Part shown: piece by piece, positions 42,616 through 51,001 of the stretch | Layout of the letters: each line of letters starts with the position of its first letter | Numbering within the stretch: position 1 is the stretch's first letter | NCBI GenBank assembly: GCA_964398775.1 | Contig: CAYNND010000001.1 | Location: forward strand, 72,024-136,023 | Direction of reading: 5' to 3' | Origin: CAYNND01 sp964398775 | Lineage (GTDB): Bacteria; Patescibacteriota; Minisyncoccia; Phycocordibacterales; UBA2100 | Length of the DNA: 64,000 nt | Position numbers and translations under genes: made by a program | The notes under the pieces: model-generated | The model's database searches: none | Told to the model about the DNA's origin: nothing | What the model saw: only the letters and a program-made list of their open reading frames with translations

Positions 42616-42900
42616 CTACCAATACATGGTGCCGTAGTCTGCGTACGGCTGATAGTAGGAATACTGATAGTCATAGTAGTAGGTGTCGTAGTAGTACGTA
42701 GTGTAGTAATAGGAAGGATAGTAGTAGGAGTACGTATACTGCGGGTAGTAGTCATAGTTCTGGCATGCATAGTACCCACATGAATAGGAATAGTGCGGAT
42801 ATGATACTTGATACGCAACAGCACTGTATGGCAGCAGCATCGTGAAGAACATAAGACCTGCGATAGAGGCTGCGATACTGGTACTGGTGATGCGTTTCAT
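42616..42900 (-). CDS. Secreted tyrosine-rich low-complexity protein
   Basis: 94 residues. A signal peptide (about 1-29, ending AVA) is followed by about 65 residues of which nearly half are Tyr, in runs such as YYYPSYYYTTYYYDTYYYD. Two Cys (SCGYYAC) lie near the start of the mature part. TACAGT lies 6 nt before the ATG. Tyr-rich proteins often assemble or cross-link, so an adhesive or fibre-forming role is possible. This is inference; no family is known. Confidence 0.75.
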   Translation of the reverse strand: MKRITSTSIAASIAGLMFFTMLLPYSAVAYQVSYPHYSYSCGYYACQNYDYYPQYTYSYYYPSYYYTTYYYDTYYYDYQYSYYQPYADYGTMYW

Positions 42901-42969
42901 CTAGCCACTGTATATGACTCAAATGAACTCACGATTAAGTCCCCTGAGGTCGGACCTTACGCATTCTTA

Positions 42970-43452
42970 TCATTGCAGCGTGACTTCGGGCAGAGTGTCT
43001 ACGTGAGTACATTTTGTACTAATGTCATTCTCGTCGATAAGCCAGATACCTTTGTTCTTTCTCTTCGTAAACACTGTTATGTGCGCTGGCTGGTTTTGGA
43101 TACGAGTATCATATGCACTTCTCATCTGCTCAAAAAAACCATTTAAGCCTTGTATGTTGCAGCACACGACGATGGATTCATCTTCTCCGTCCTTTACCCG
43201 CAACCATGCGCTACTCAATGTGCAACCAATCTGTACCCCAGAATAATAGCGGTCAAACCGTTGCACAACTTCCTCATGCGGCAAAGTTATGCCAAGTCGT
43301 TCTTCAATTTTTCTCATACAGACAAGGCTGACATGAAAATCATCTTTCTTCTGAAGTCCGAGGTGCTCATCAGGCACACCAGACAAGAGCACCGGCACAT
43401 ATATGGTATGTGAATCACTGTTGTACTCTGCCCCTGTGTTTGAAATCTTCAT
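42970..43452 (-). CDS. Hypothetical soluble protein
   Basis: 160 residues with no signal. The segment SHTIYVPVLLSGVPDEHLGLQ and the late THITVFTKRKN-like stretch (AHITVFTKRKNKG) suggest a 2H phosphoesterase-like or similar alpha/beta fold, but the second H-x-T/S motif is not convincing. GATACT lies 5 nt before the ATG. I do not assign a function. Confidence 0.6.
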   Translation of the reverse strand: MKISNTGAEYNSDSHTIYVPVLLSGVPDEHLGLQKKDDFHVSLVCMRKIEERLGITLPHEEVVQRFDRYYSGVQIGCTLSSAWLRVKDGEDESIVVCCNIQGLNGFFEQMRSAYDTRIQNQPAHITVFTKRKNKGIWLIDENDISTKCTHVDTLPEVTLQ

Positions 43453-43571
43453 ACATGAGTATCAAGTGCTAACGTTGCTATACCCTTCTTTCATCAACGC
43501 CACACCTTACGATATGCAAATTATACCACATTCTCCACTCGATTTCGGTTCAGTACAAAATAGTGACGTCT

Positions 43572-43961
43572 CTATATTCTCTCATGCCACATATATATCG
43601 AAAGAAATACTGCGATTACTGCACTGAATACAGCTGAGGAATACATTGCAAATTTCAGCGCATAGAATAAATGAGTGAACACATATGCTCCGTAGCCATC
43701 TATAACCTCGATAAACAGCAGGAACAGGGAAAACCCCATCATGGACAAAAAGAATGAAGCAGTTCCACTCAGCAATGCGTAAAAAAAATGCAGCGAAGCG
43801 CTTATCCCATCAATACTTCGCAGTGCGTCTAAAGCGCGCTTGATTGCAACTCCACCACATGCCAGTATGAAAAAGAGAGATTTTACATCTGGTAGGACAG
43901 GGAAAAAATAATCAACTAATGCAATGGATGCAAACACAGCAACGAGCGCCAATTCATACAT
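43572..43961 (-). CDS. Four-helix membrane protein
   Basis: 129 residues with hydrophobic segments near 4-20, 28-44, 57-90 and 96-124. No soluble domain and no recognised family. Confidence 0.7.
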   Translation of the reverse strand: MYELALVAVFASIALVDYFFPVLPDVKSLFFILACGGVAIKRALDALRSIDGISASLHFFYALLSGTASFFLSMMGFSLFLLFIEVIDGYGAYVFTHLFYALKFAMYSSAVFSAVIAVFLSIYMWHERI

Positions 43962-43967
43962 ACATTA

Positions 43968-43973
43968 ATTATA
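43968..43973 (-). promoter_or_regulatory. -10 hexamer TATAAT
   Basis: TATAAT, 6 nt, then the ATG at 43961. Confidence 0.6.
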
Positions 43974-44035
43974 TCATGTCAGAAACTCCTGAGGTCGTAC
44001 CCAGTACCCTCTCCTGCCCACCCTGTATCGTGCTA

Positions 44036-44063
44036 AAAAATTAATTGTGCCTGTCCCCATTAT
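44036..44063 (-). repeat. Possible remnant of a REP/RAYT-type element
   Basis: Just after the Fic stop codon, the minus strand reads ATAATGGGGACAGGCACAAT. GGGGACAGGCAC-type sequences are a frequent signature of elements mobilised by REP-associated tyrosine transposases in many bacteria. No transposase is nearby and only one arm is seen. Confidence 0.3.
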
Positions 44064-45107
44064 CTAAATTCTCGACAAACGTTGCAATGTTTTTCTATAT
44101 CTTACAATAAATTCTGCTGAAGTATAATATTCACCATCATAAAAGGCACTACTATCAATATTATCTTTTTCAGTTAAGTGCAGATCTTCTCGAATTGTTT
44201 TTATTATGCCCATATCAACTTCTCGCCCTTCAGCCAATGAGGGAGGTATGCGTGATGAGTAATATTTTTTTGTACCAAAATAACCAGCAGGAATTGTTCT
44301 TGTAATACCGTTCTCGTTATCAAACGAACAGTCAAATGACTGCAGCACTTGTTTTAATTTCTTCAGTTTAATTGGCCTCTCACCTTTTTCTATTTGCTTT
44401 GAATGCTCTCTGATCCAACTTGTTAGTGCAAATACTTCCGCATCTGCATGTCTTTCGTATCTTTGGTCATGAATTTTGTGGTCTGCGAGCATTACAGACA
44501 TTTGAAACAGCTCATCCTCTGTGCAAGTAAGTGTAATGTTGTGCCGATCAAGAAAAACTAGCATTGCCACCATTGCTGTTCTTTTATTGCCATTGTGAAA
44601 AGGATGGTTGTGCGTGAGAGAATACATTATTGCTGCAGCTGCTGAGTGCACTGTCGGGTACTTGAGCTTCCCTTCAAATTGTGTTGAACCGTGGTGCACA
44701 GCTGAAGAGAGTAACTTTGCGTCTTTGATACCTACAGGCGTCATTGGATCATTTGATCTATTATAATCATTAACTAATTCAAGATAGATTGATGTAATAT
44801 CGTTATCATTTAGAAAAATGAGAGACGGGTGCTCTTTCCCTTTTCTGCTAAAATCATAACTTCGTTTATCAATAAGCTTTCTCTCAGCCGATTTAACTTC
44901 TTTGATACTTGAGGTATTTTCTTTTTTTATTCCATTGATTGTAAATTTAACTAGGTTGAGATCTTTCTTTTTTATTATTGAATTATCACCAACTAAATAA
45001 GAAAATTTATTTAATTTAGAGTGATCCCAAAGACGCAACAAAAGTACGTCCGAATCAATTTTGTGACTTTTCGCCACAAACTTTAATGTTCTCTTGTTTT
45101 TATCCAT
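44064..45107 (-). CDS. Fic/Doc family protein
   Basis: 347 residues. A unique N-terminal part (about 1-100) is followed by a Doc-like Fic core: HNHPFHNGNKRTAMVAM is the active-site loop, with Lys replacing the second Gly of the AMP-transferase motif, as in Doc kinases that modify EF-Tu. AxxHAD-like ERHADAEVF lies downstream. No Phd-type antitoxin sits next to it. Base composition is AT-richer than the neighbours, so transfer is likely. Confidence 0.88.
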   Translation of the reverse strand: MDKNKRTLKFVAKSHKIDSDVLLLRLWDHSKLNKFSYLVGDNSIIKKKDLNLVKFTINGIKKENTSSIKEVKSAERKLIDKRSYDFSRKGKEHPSLIFLNDNDITSIYLELVNDYNRSNDPMTPVGIKDAKLLSSAVHHGSTQFEGKLKYPTVHSAAAAIMYSLTHNHPFHNGNKRTAMVAMLVFLDRHNITLTCTEDELFQMSVMLADHKIHDQRYERHADAEVFALTSWIREHSKQIEKGERPIKLKKLKQVLQSFDCSFDNENGITRTIPAGYFGTKKYYSSRIPPSLAEGREVDMGIIKTIREDLHLTEKDNIDSSAFYDGEYYTSAEFIVRYRKTLQRLSRI

Positions 45108-45115
45108 AATATCTT

Positions 45116-45236
45116 AAACAAAAAGAATCGGATGCAATGCGAGGCGTGCGAGGAAAAGATTCCGAGGCGTACTTTGGGTACGGTGAGGAAACTTTTCCGA
45201 TGCACAACAAAGCAGTGCGCCGATTCTTTTTCGTTT
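45116..45236. repeat. GC-rich inverted-repeat element, copy B
   Basis: Arms 45116-45132 (AAAC-A-AAAAAGAATCGG) and 45220-45236 (CCGATTCTTTTT-C-GTTT) pair over 12 bp, one mismatch, then 4 bp. The core matches copy A at 8241-8330. An inner hairpin CGTAC...GTACG is present in the same position as in A. It lies between nrdJ and the Fic gene, so it could act as the nrdJ terminator. Plus-strand ATG 45133 opens a short peptide similar to that of copy A. Confidence 0.75.
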
Positions 45237-45238
45237 AA

Positions 45239-47581
45239 CTACAACTCGATTTCGCAAGTACCTCCAGCACAAGCCAACTCCTTCTTCACATCCGTATTAT
45301 CCTTCTTCTCATATACGACAATCTTCGAGTAGTCGATCTTCTCATACTGCTTCGCAAGTGCCTCATACGTCTCCTTACTGCACTCCTCCATCGGCGCTAA
45401 GCGGTAGACGAAGTCTGTACGTGGCAAGAATGAAAGTCCTCCGACAATCTCCCAGTTCTGGTAGAGCCAGTTTGCAACAGCAAGCCACTCGTTGTCCCCT
45501 ACTGATACGGTGATAGATGGGTTGTGCTCAGTGAAGCTAGTCTTCACCATCTTCCAGTACTCGAGCTGCTCAAGCGCTGAGAAATCGTTCTTGAACTTTG
45601 CATTGTCTGGCGCCTTGACTGGGAACTCCATCACATAGGTATGTGCAGTCTCCATGGTCTGTCCGACTTCTGGGTGATATGGCACGCCCTGGTCGCGGAG
45701 CATACGGAAGAGTGAGTCAGTTGCTGAAATACGAATGCGCTGGATGTAGTACGGCGCAAAGCGTGGGTGCATACCTGATGCTGTATCAAATGTCTTTGAG
45801 ACAGTACCTGATGGTTTCACCGCAGTAATCGCTGTTGAAGCGTTGACTCCAAATCGCTTTGCATACTTTGCGTTTGTCTTGACTGACTCATCGCGCATTT
45901 TCTGCATTGTTGAGGCGTTGCGTACTGCAGGACTATCCCACTGACCAGTGATAGAAACTCCGAGGAGTCGCTCTTCAGAACAGTTCTCAGTCCACTCCTT
46001 TGAAAGGTACTTGAAGTTCACGAGTGTTGACTGGTAGGTTCCGAGGATGGTTGCAATCTTTACCTTACGCAAAAGTGTTGCCTCTGTATCAGTCGAACGT
46101 GCAATCACTTCTGAGAGGTTACAGAACTGCTTAGACTGGAGGATGATTTCACCACATGGGTTTGTACCGAGCTGACCGATGCCACCGTTGTACTTCTTCT
46201 TCAGGTAATCGAGACGGCGCTTCGGAAGACTCTTCGTGAGTGAGCCACGGTTGAAGATACCACGCTCTCCAGACTTAGACTTCACGAGTGCTGCCCATTC
46301 ATCGAGGAATTGTTCTGATGATGGTTTGTCCATGTACACTGCTGAGTTGTTTGCCATTGAGCGCTGCATATCTGTGAGGAAGAACTGACCCTTCTTTGAG
46401 TCGCGAAGTTCTGCATCATCGAGGTCTGAGAGACTAATCATCGCTGAGCGGCGTACACCACCTGCGACAACACATTCACCAACTTTACAGATGATGTCGT
46501 GTGCTTGGAGGTTCGTGAGGCGCTTACCCTGACGAGCCAAGATAGTAGAACGTGCAAATGAAAGGAGTGACTTGAGTGGTTCAGGTCCTGATGCCTTTCC
46601 TCCCATCACTTTCAGTCTCGCTCCAGCAGGTCGTATCGCTGAGTAGTCGAAGTCGACATCCTTACCGCCGTACCATGCCTTGAGTCCGTGTGTGAGTGCG
46701 TCACACCAGCCCTCCTTCGAGTCGACAACAAGATGTGTCTTCAACTTCTCGCCAGTCTGTCGCTGGACGATAGGAAGCTGCTGAATGTTTTCACTCTCGA
46801 CTGAGAAACCAACACCAGTACCACACATCGAGAGGTACATGATTTCAGCGAAATCACCAACCTGACTTGGCGCAATGTATGAGCAGTTGTACACACAGAC
46901 GTTGCAGCGGCGTGCTGGGTCACCTGAGAACTGCATCGCACGCATACTCGGCATCACTTCCTGCTTCAAAATCGCCATACGTACTTCTGCGTACTCTTTC
47001 TCGGTGAGTTTATCCTTGAGGTTCTCTTTCATGAAGCCCATGTATCGGTCAACTGACTCGACCCATGTCTCTCGGCGCTGCTCCTTCTCTATCCATCGCG
47101 CATAGGTGCGGAGGAATACGAATTCACCGAGTGGGTTGTTCTTGAAGTACTGCTTACTTTCAGCTACGAGCTTCTTCACATGCTCTGGAACTTCTACAAT
47201 AGACTCTGCACGCTTCTCTGCGCGTTGTGCACGGTAGAGAATGTATGACTTTGAGGTGTTGACGTAGTCAGAGAGAATGAGCTGGCGCTCGACTTCATCC
47301 TGAATACCTTCCACAGTCGGCACGAAGTCTCGGTGCTTGCGTGCAGTACGCACCAAGTCACTCGCAACTTTATGAGCAACCATGATTGCCTCCTCTTCTG
47401 AGCCCTCTTGCGCTGCAACCATCGCCTTATAGATGGCGTTTGCAATGCGACCAAATTCAAGTGCTATAACACGACCATCTCGCTTCTTAATCTTGGGAAC
47501 GAATTTCTGATATCTCTGATTGTCTGAATCCTTGATAGCGATTGATGCTGCCGCCGCTCTAAGAGCGCTTTCTGGTGTCAT
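45239..47581 (-). CDS. nrdJ: Adenosylcobalamin-dependent ribonucleoside-triphosphate reductase (class II)
   Basis: 780 residues. It reduces ribonucleotides with a radical made from adenosylcobalamin. An ATP-cone lies near residues 28-120 (IKKRDGRVIALEFGRI). The catalytic Cys are in YNCSYI, the radical Cys in NPCGEI and its partner in FCNLSE. The C-terminal CAGGTCEIEL carries the C-x4-C thiol pair used for re-reduction. This fits the monomeric Lactobacillus-type enzyme. ATG 47581 is preferred; the GTG two codons upstream overlaps the promoter spacer. No B12 genes are in the window, so the cofactor is presumably imported. Confidence 0.95.
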   Translation of the reverse strand: MTPESALRAAAASIAIKDSDNQRYQKFVPKIKKRDGRVIALEFGRIANAIYKAMVAAQEGSEEEAIMVAHKVASDLVRTARKHRDFVPTVEGIQDEVERQLILSDYVNTSKSYILYRAQRAEKRAESIVEVPEHVKKLVAESKQYFKNNPLGEFVFLRTYARWIEKEQRRETWVESVDRYMGFMKENLKDKLTEKEYAEVRMAILKQEVMPSMRAMQFSGDPARRCNVCVYNCSYIAPSQVGDFAEIMYLSMCGTGVGFSVESENIQQLPIVQRQTGEKLKTHLVVDSKEGWCDALTHGLKAWYGGKDVDFDYSAIRPAGARLKVMGGKASGPEPLKSLLSFARSTILARQGKRLTNLQAHDIICKVGECVVAGGVRRSAMISLSDLDDAELRDSKKGQFFLTDMQRSMANNSAVYMDKPSSEQFLDEWAALVKSKSGERGIFNRGSLTKSLPKRRLDYLKKKYNGGIGQLGTNPCGEIILQSKQFCNLSEVIARSTDTEATLLRKVKIATILGTYQSTLVNFKYLSKEWTENCSEERLLGVSITGQWDSPAVRNASTMQKMRDESVKTNAKYAKRFGVNASTAITAVKPSGTVSKTFDTASGMHPRFAPYYIQRIRISATDSLFRMLRDQGVPYHPEVGQTMETAHTYVMEFPVKAPDNAKFKNDFSALEQLEYWKMVKTSFTEHNPSITVSVGDNEWLAVANWLYQNWEIVGGLSFLPRTDFVYRLAPMEECSKETYEALAKQYEKIDYSKIVVYEKKDNTDVKKELACAGGTCEIEL

Positions 47582-47905
47582 ACGCACAATATATTAAACT
47601 GGTTAAAAGTGGGCTTCTCGAAGGAGCAAATTCCTCTTGAAGCGTTGACTTATAATAGTGGTGAAAGCCCCCCAGTGCTAATCGAGTAATCCACAGCTTG
47701 GGTATGGGATAACATTCGAGCGGAGCTGTCTACCCGAGTTACTTTTTTATGGCTTTTTGCATGGGTATTTTTATATATCTAAAAACTACTTTTTCAAAAT
47801 AATCGAGAGCTGATTGTCAAATTATCCACAGCGCAAAACATGGCGTTTGACGGCATGAAATTTTGCTTGAAAAGTACGTTTTCCGCTTTGCAAAATACTC
47901 CACAA
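47582..47905. promoter_or_regulatory. Regulatory region upstream of nrdJ
   Basis: 324 nt without a gene. TATATT (47588-47593, minus) lies 6 nt before the nrdJ ATG. The overlapping AATATATTGTG resembles half of an NrdR box. A perfect DnaA box TTATCCACA is at 47822-47830 and a one-mismatch copy at 47687-47695, both preceded by AATCGAG. A hairpin with GCTTC/GAAGC and AGGA/TCCT lies at 47612-47645. ACAGC, GGGTA, GCTGT and TACCC occur in the order of an H-type pseudoknot at 47692-47736. A full NrdR pair or riboswitch was not seen. Confidence 0.45.
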
Positions 47906-48453
47906 TTACGTCGAGGAAAGCAGCGCTCTGTAGCAACGAATATACAGCTCATCGGCGATGACTGGGATGCATTTTTCCTCTTCGAGGAAGGCTGCGTGGT
48001 GTATTTCTGCAAGAGTGAACCATTCAAAGCCGTCTGACTTCCCTGTTTCAGGGGTGAGCACTTCACCCGCTTTCAGTCGATAGCCGTATATCATGCGCCA
48101 GACATTGTTGTGGTAGCCATTGTAGGCATCTCGCGCTGGGATGCGCAGTTTTTCGATAGGAATCAAATCTGCTTCAGTAAGTACGAGCCCGAGTTCTTCA
48201 CGTGCTTCATGAAGCGCTGCTGCGACATATGACTCACCGAGCTCAACATGCCCGCCAACAGTCGCATCAAGATACCCCTGCCAAGATCGCGCTCCAGCGC
48301 TCCAGCGCTCCTGCGCTGGAGCGCGATACGTGTGCCATCAGTCACAAACACATGCACTTCGCGATGCAGAAGTCCTTGCGCATGTATATCACTGCGCTCA
48401 GCGGTACCTATCACCTGGTCCTGTTCATCAACGATTTCGAGAGGTTCGCGCAT
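47906..48453 (-). pseudogene. NUDIX hydrolase interrupted by an 8-nt repeat frameshift
   Basis: The first frame (48453 leftward) reads MREPLEIVDEQDQVIG, then HREVHVFVTDGTRIALQRRS. The NUDIX box then lies in another frame: GYLDATVGGHVELGESY followed by EAREELGLVL, and the gene continues to 47906. The switch is at a tandem repeat of the 8-nt unit CGCTCCAG (48290-48313, three copies, the last imperfect). Removing one unit gives one intact frame with RSAGARSWQGYLDATVGGH. It may be a recent slip, a phase-variable switch or an assembly error. The family acts on isopentenyl diphosphate or related substrates, but that cannot be fixed here. Confidence 0.85.
48290..48313. repeat. Three 8-nt tandem units
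   Basis: CGCTCCAG at 48290-48297 and 48298-48305, and CGCTCCTG at 48306-48313. The following CGCTGGAGCG makes a hairpin with it. Eight is not a multiple of three, so each unit gained or lost changes the reading frame. Confidence 0.95.
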
Positions 48454-48454
48454 A

Positions 48455-49561
48455 TTATTTTACAAATTCACTGCCGATACCTGTTTTTGGAGCTTCGACA
48501 TATAGCTCGTTAAAACGATTCATGCACATCTCTACCATAAGCGGGCCTGGAAGTGATTCACAGTATGCGACTCGCTCCGAGCGAGGGTTTTTGAAGAAGA
48601 GACCCACACCCATTGCACAAAAGAACTCATCGCGAGCTGTTGGTGCAAACGCACACTCTTCTTTAGAACCATCTGTGTTGCCGATCCCAAAAAAACACCA
48701 ATCTCGTGACTCACCGTGGGCAATACGTGCACATGCCGGATATGATTGTTTGTGTAACTGAGCGCGCGGAACCCCACTTTCAGCGAGCACCATCCGGAGA
48801 TGACTTGGGTAGTGCACAAAACACGTACGCTGCAAAAGCCCTGAAAATCGTTCGCAGTTAAATGCCTTATCAGCATAGTAATGCTCACCTTGCAATGGTC
48901 GTCGATACGTAAACGCTGAGTAACCTTGCGCGTACTCCATAAAAACACCAGAGTAACAATCACCCAGCGCTCGACTCCCAGCAACACTCCGGCACAGCGC
49001 AAGCGCGCTATCCATCTCACCTCCCTGCATGACGAGTACGTGACCAACTCCATGACAGAGCGATGGACCCATTTCGCATAAATGCTTTGAGAGATTTGGG
49101 AGCTTCTCTTGGGAAGCATGCACTGCAGCTTCACTATCAAACGATGGCCCAAGCGCATCAGCCATGTGCGCTGCTATCGCGCCGTGAGTGCAACCATTCC
49201 CACACCCAATAACCGTACAGCTGCGAATTGTCTCCTCAAGATCATGTGTTTGCTCGTAACGCACTTGCGCAATAATGTGTTCAATCTTGTGGCATTGTTT
49301 TTTCAATTCACCTCCTTCGTCTGCTGCAAAGAGCCCAAGTAGAAATTCTCGTGGTGTCATGTGCGCAAGCGCACGACGAATAATCGCTCTATAGCAGACA
49401 CCTGTCGGGTCTTGTTCTGAACTATCTTGTGGTGGAAGTACCTGCTCACAGTGTTCCATTTCTGAAAAAAAAGAATGTGTTTTATCTCGAGTATATACCA
49501 ATGCGACAAAAAAGAGGACACATACAGCAAGTGCAGTGAGAACATGTAATCGCTTCAGCAT
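48455..49561 (-). CDS. Anchored Cys/His-rich hypothetical protein
   Basis: 368 residues from MLKRLHVLTALAVCV, with one N-terminal membrane segment. The extracytoplasmic part has about 18 Cys and repeated C-x-H-G units (GCGNGCTHGAIAAHM, LCHGVGHVLVM), each followed by helices. The repeated Cys-His-Gly motif suggests a metal- or disulfide-stabilised repeat domain. I recognise no named family. It is followed 1 nt later by the NUDIX gene. Confidence 0.7.
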   Translation of the reverse strand: MLKRLHVLTALAVCVLFFVALVYTRDKTHSFFSEMEHCEQVLPPQDSSEQDPTGVCYRAIIRRALAHMTPREFLLGLFAADEGGELKKQCHKIEHIIAQVRYEQTHDLEETIRSCTVIGCGNGCTHGAIAAHMADALGPSFDSEAAVHASQEKLPNLSKHLCEMGPSLCHGVGHVLVMQGGEMDSALALCRSVAGSRALGDCYSGVFMEYAQGYSAFTYRRPLQGEHYYADKAFNCERFSGLLQRTCFVHYPSHLRMVLAESGVPRAQLHKQSYPACARIAHGESRDWCFFGIGNTDGSKEECAFAPTARDEFFCAMGVGLFFKNPRSERVAYCESLPGPLMVEMCMNRFNELYVEAPKTGIGSEFVK

Positions 49562-49639
49562 ATACATAGAAGAAAAGTCTACCGCACCTGCGCAGCAATG
49601 CATAGTTGACTCTTTGGGCAAGCCTGTAACAATGCATAC

Positions 49640-50476
49640 ATGACACTCCGTGGTGCACACTTTTACCAAATGAATGGACTAGGTAACAAGATACTTGTCT
49701 TCGATAGACGCACAGATGCAACCCCCATCGACCCAAAAGAGGTCGTGCAGATTCACCGCACACCGACACTCGCTTTTGACCAGATGATGGTACTTCGTGC
49801 ACCGCGCACCGCAGGGACACTCAGCTTTGTGCAGATATATAATTCGGATGGCTCTGAAGCACGTGCATGCGGGAACGGGACACGCTGTGTTGCGTGGTAT
49901 CTTGCAAAAGAATCTGAGCTTGCTTCGTTTACTATAGAAACAGTTGCAGGAATACTCGTCTGCGAGCGCGAGAGTGAGTGGGAATATCGCATAGATATGG
50001 GCGAACCGCGCTTGTCATGGAAAGACATCCCACTTGCAAAGGAATATGACACACTGAATGTCTCCGTCCTTATGTCCACATCAGTGCATCTCCCTCCTGC
50101 AGTGTGTGTGAACATGGGCAACCCCCATGCCATCTTTTTCGTCGATGATGTTGCAACTATCCCTCTTGAAGATGTCGGCCCATTGCTGGAGCGGCACTAC
50201 CTCTTTCCAGACCGCGCAAACATCTCTTTTGTCACGGTGAAAGAACGAACGCACTTAGTACAGCGTGTCTGGGAGCGTGGTGCGGGAGTGACACTTGCTT
50301 GTGGCACTGGAGCATGTGCAGCACTTGTTGCTGCAGTGCGCCGCGGACTTACTGAGCGGAGCGCTCGTGTCACACTACCGGGTGGTGACTTGTATATTGA
50401 GTGGCGTGACAATAATCACGTCATGCTCCAAGGGCCAGTCGCACTTGAGCGCGAGCGTATCTGCACACTCGACTAA
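49640..50476 (+). CDS. dapF: Diaminopimelate epimerase
   Basis: 278 residues. It interconverts LL- and meso-diaminopimelate for wall and lysine synthesis. The catalytic pair is C77 in RACGNGTRC and C221 in LACGTGACA. MNGLGNKILVFD is the family start (normally GNDF; here GNKI) and NMGNPHAIFFV and ERGAGVTLACGTG are typical. AACAAT lies 6 nt before the ATG. The lysA partner is 3.4 kb downstream. Confidence 0.96.
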   Translation: MTLRGAHFYQMNGLGNKILVFDRRTDATPIDPKEVVQIHRTPTLAFDQMMVLRAPRTAGTLSFVQIYNSDGSEARACGNGTRCVAWYLAKESELASFTIETVAGILVCERESEWEYRIDMGEPRLSWKDIPLAKEYDTLNVSVLMSTSVHLPPAVCVNMGNPHAIFFVDDVATIPLEDVGPLLERHYLFPDRANISFVTVKERTHLVQRVWERGAGVTLACGTGACAALVAAVRRGLTERSARVTLPGGDLYIEWRDNNHVMLQGPVALERERICTLD

Positions 50477-50967
50477 AACGTTACCTTACTGCCTATCTGT
50501 ATGTTGTACGCTTCTGCAGTTCCTGAGAGAACTTCGAGTACGTATCGCGCTGGAGTTTCATTGGTAAATACTTGTGGGTACGTGTCAGGATGTACATAGG
50601 TACGCATATCTACAATCGTTCCATCTTCCGCAATCCAAAAAATATCAATTGGGAAATTCATGTCCTTCATCCAGATACCCCACTGCCCGTCGCGGTCAAA
50701 CACAAAATACATACCTTCGTTTGGATCAAGTGTTTCTTTTCCACTTAATCCTTTTACGCGTTGAAACTCAGTCGTCAGCAAGTGCACACGAAATGGGGTG
50801 CCATCTATATATGCAGTCGCCTCATGCTCACGATGCATGAGTGAGAAAGGAAGTGTCGATTCTTTAAATACAAATGGCAAGAATGAAAGGAACGTAACAA
50901 TAAACCCGATGAGCCCGATAATGACCCACACGAGGTGCCGCGGAGAAAGCCAGTCGAGAAAGTTCAT
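50473..50967 (-). CDS. DUF192 membrane-anchored protein
   Basis: 164 residues: one N-terminal membrane segment (about 14-34), then the DUF192 beta domain with ERVKGLSGKETL-like start (FQRVKGLSGKETLDPNEGMYF), IWMKDMNFPIDIFWI and ARYVLEVLSGTAE. Function of DUF192 is not established. The residues usually conserved are all present. It converges with dapF, overlapping by 4 nt. Confidence 0.92.
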   Translation of the reverse strand: MNFLDWLSPRHLVWVIIGLIGFIVTFLSFLPFVFKESTLPFSLMHREHEATAYIDGTPFRVHLLTTEFQRVKGLSGKETLDPNEGMYFVFDRDGQWGIWMKDMNFPIDIFWIAEDGTIVDMRTYVHPDTYPQVFTNETPARYVLEVLSGTAEAYNIQIGSKVTF

Positions 50968-50973
50968 ATAAGT

Positions 50974-50979
50974 AGTGTA
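50974..50979 (-). promoter_or_regulatory. -10 hexamer TACACT
   Basis: TACACT, 6 nt, then the ATG at 50967. Confidence 0.55.
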
Positions 50980-51001
50980 CGTCTGCCTGCTTTGAATGCA
51001 A

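Noticed and set aside
45132..45332. Rightward 66-residue frame as a full gene
   Set aside because: It runs from element B into the 3' end of nrdJ antisense. Only the first 30 or so codons match copy A, so a full-length gene is not supported.
47651..47750. Rightward small RNA starting after TATAAT and ending in a T run
   Set aside because: There is no -35 at a usable distance and the T run has no GC hairpin just before it.
47600..47760. Adenosylcobalamin riboswitch before nrdJ
   Set aside because: AGCACTGGGG on the minus strand recalls a B12 box, but the rest of the conserved core is absent and the promoter next to the ATG would exclude the leader.
48532..49158. 208-residue frame inside the Cys/His-rich gene
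   Set aside because: Same strand, shifted frame, fully inside a longer gene with signal peptide and repeat structure.
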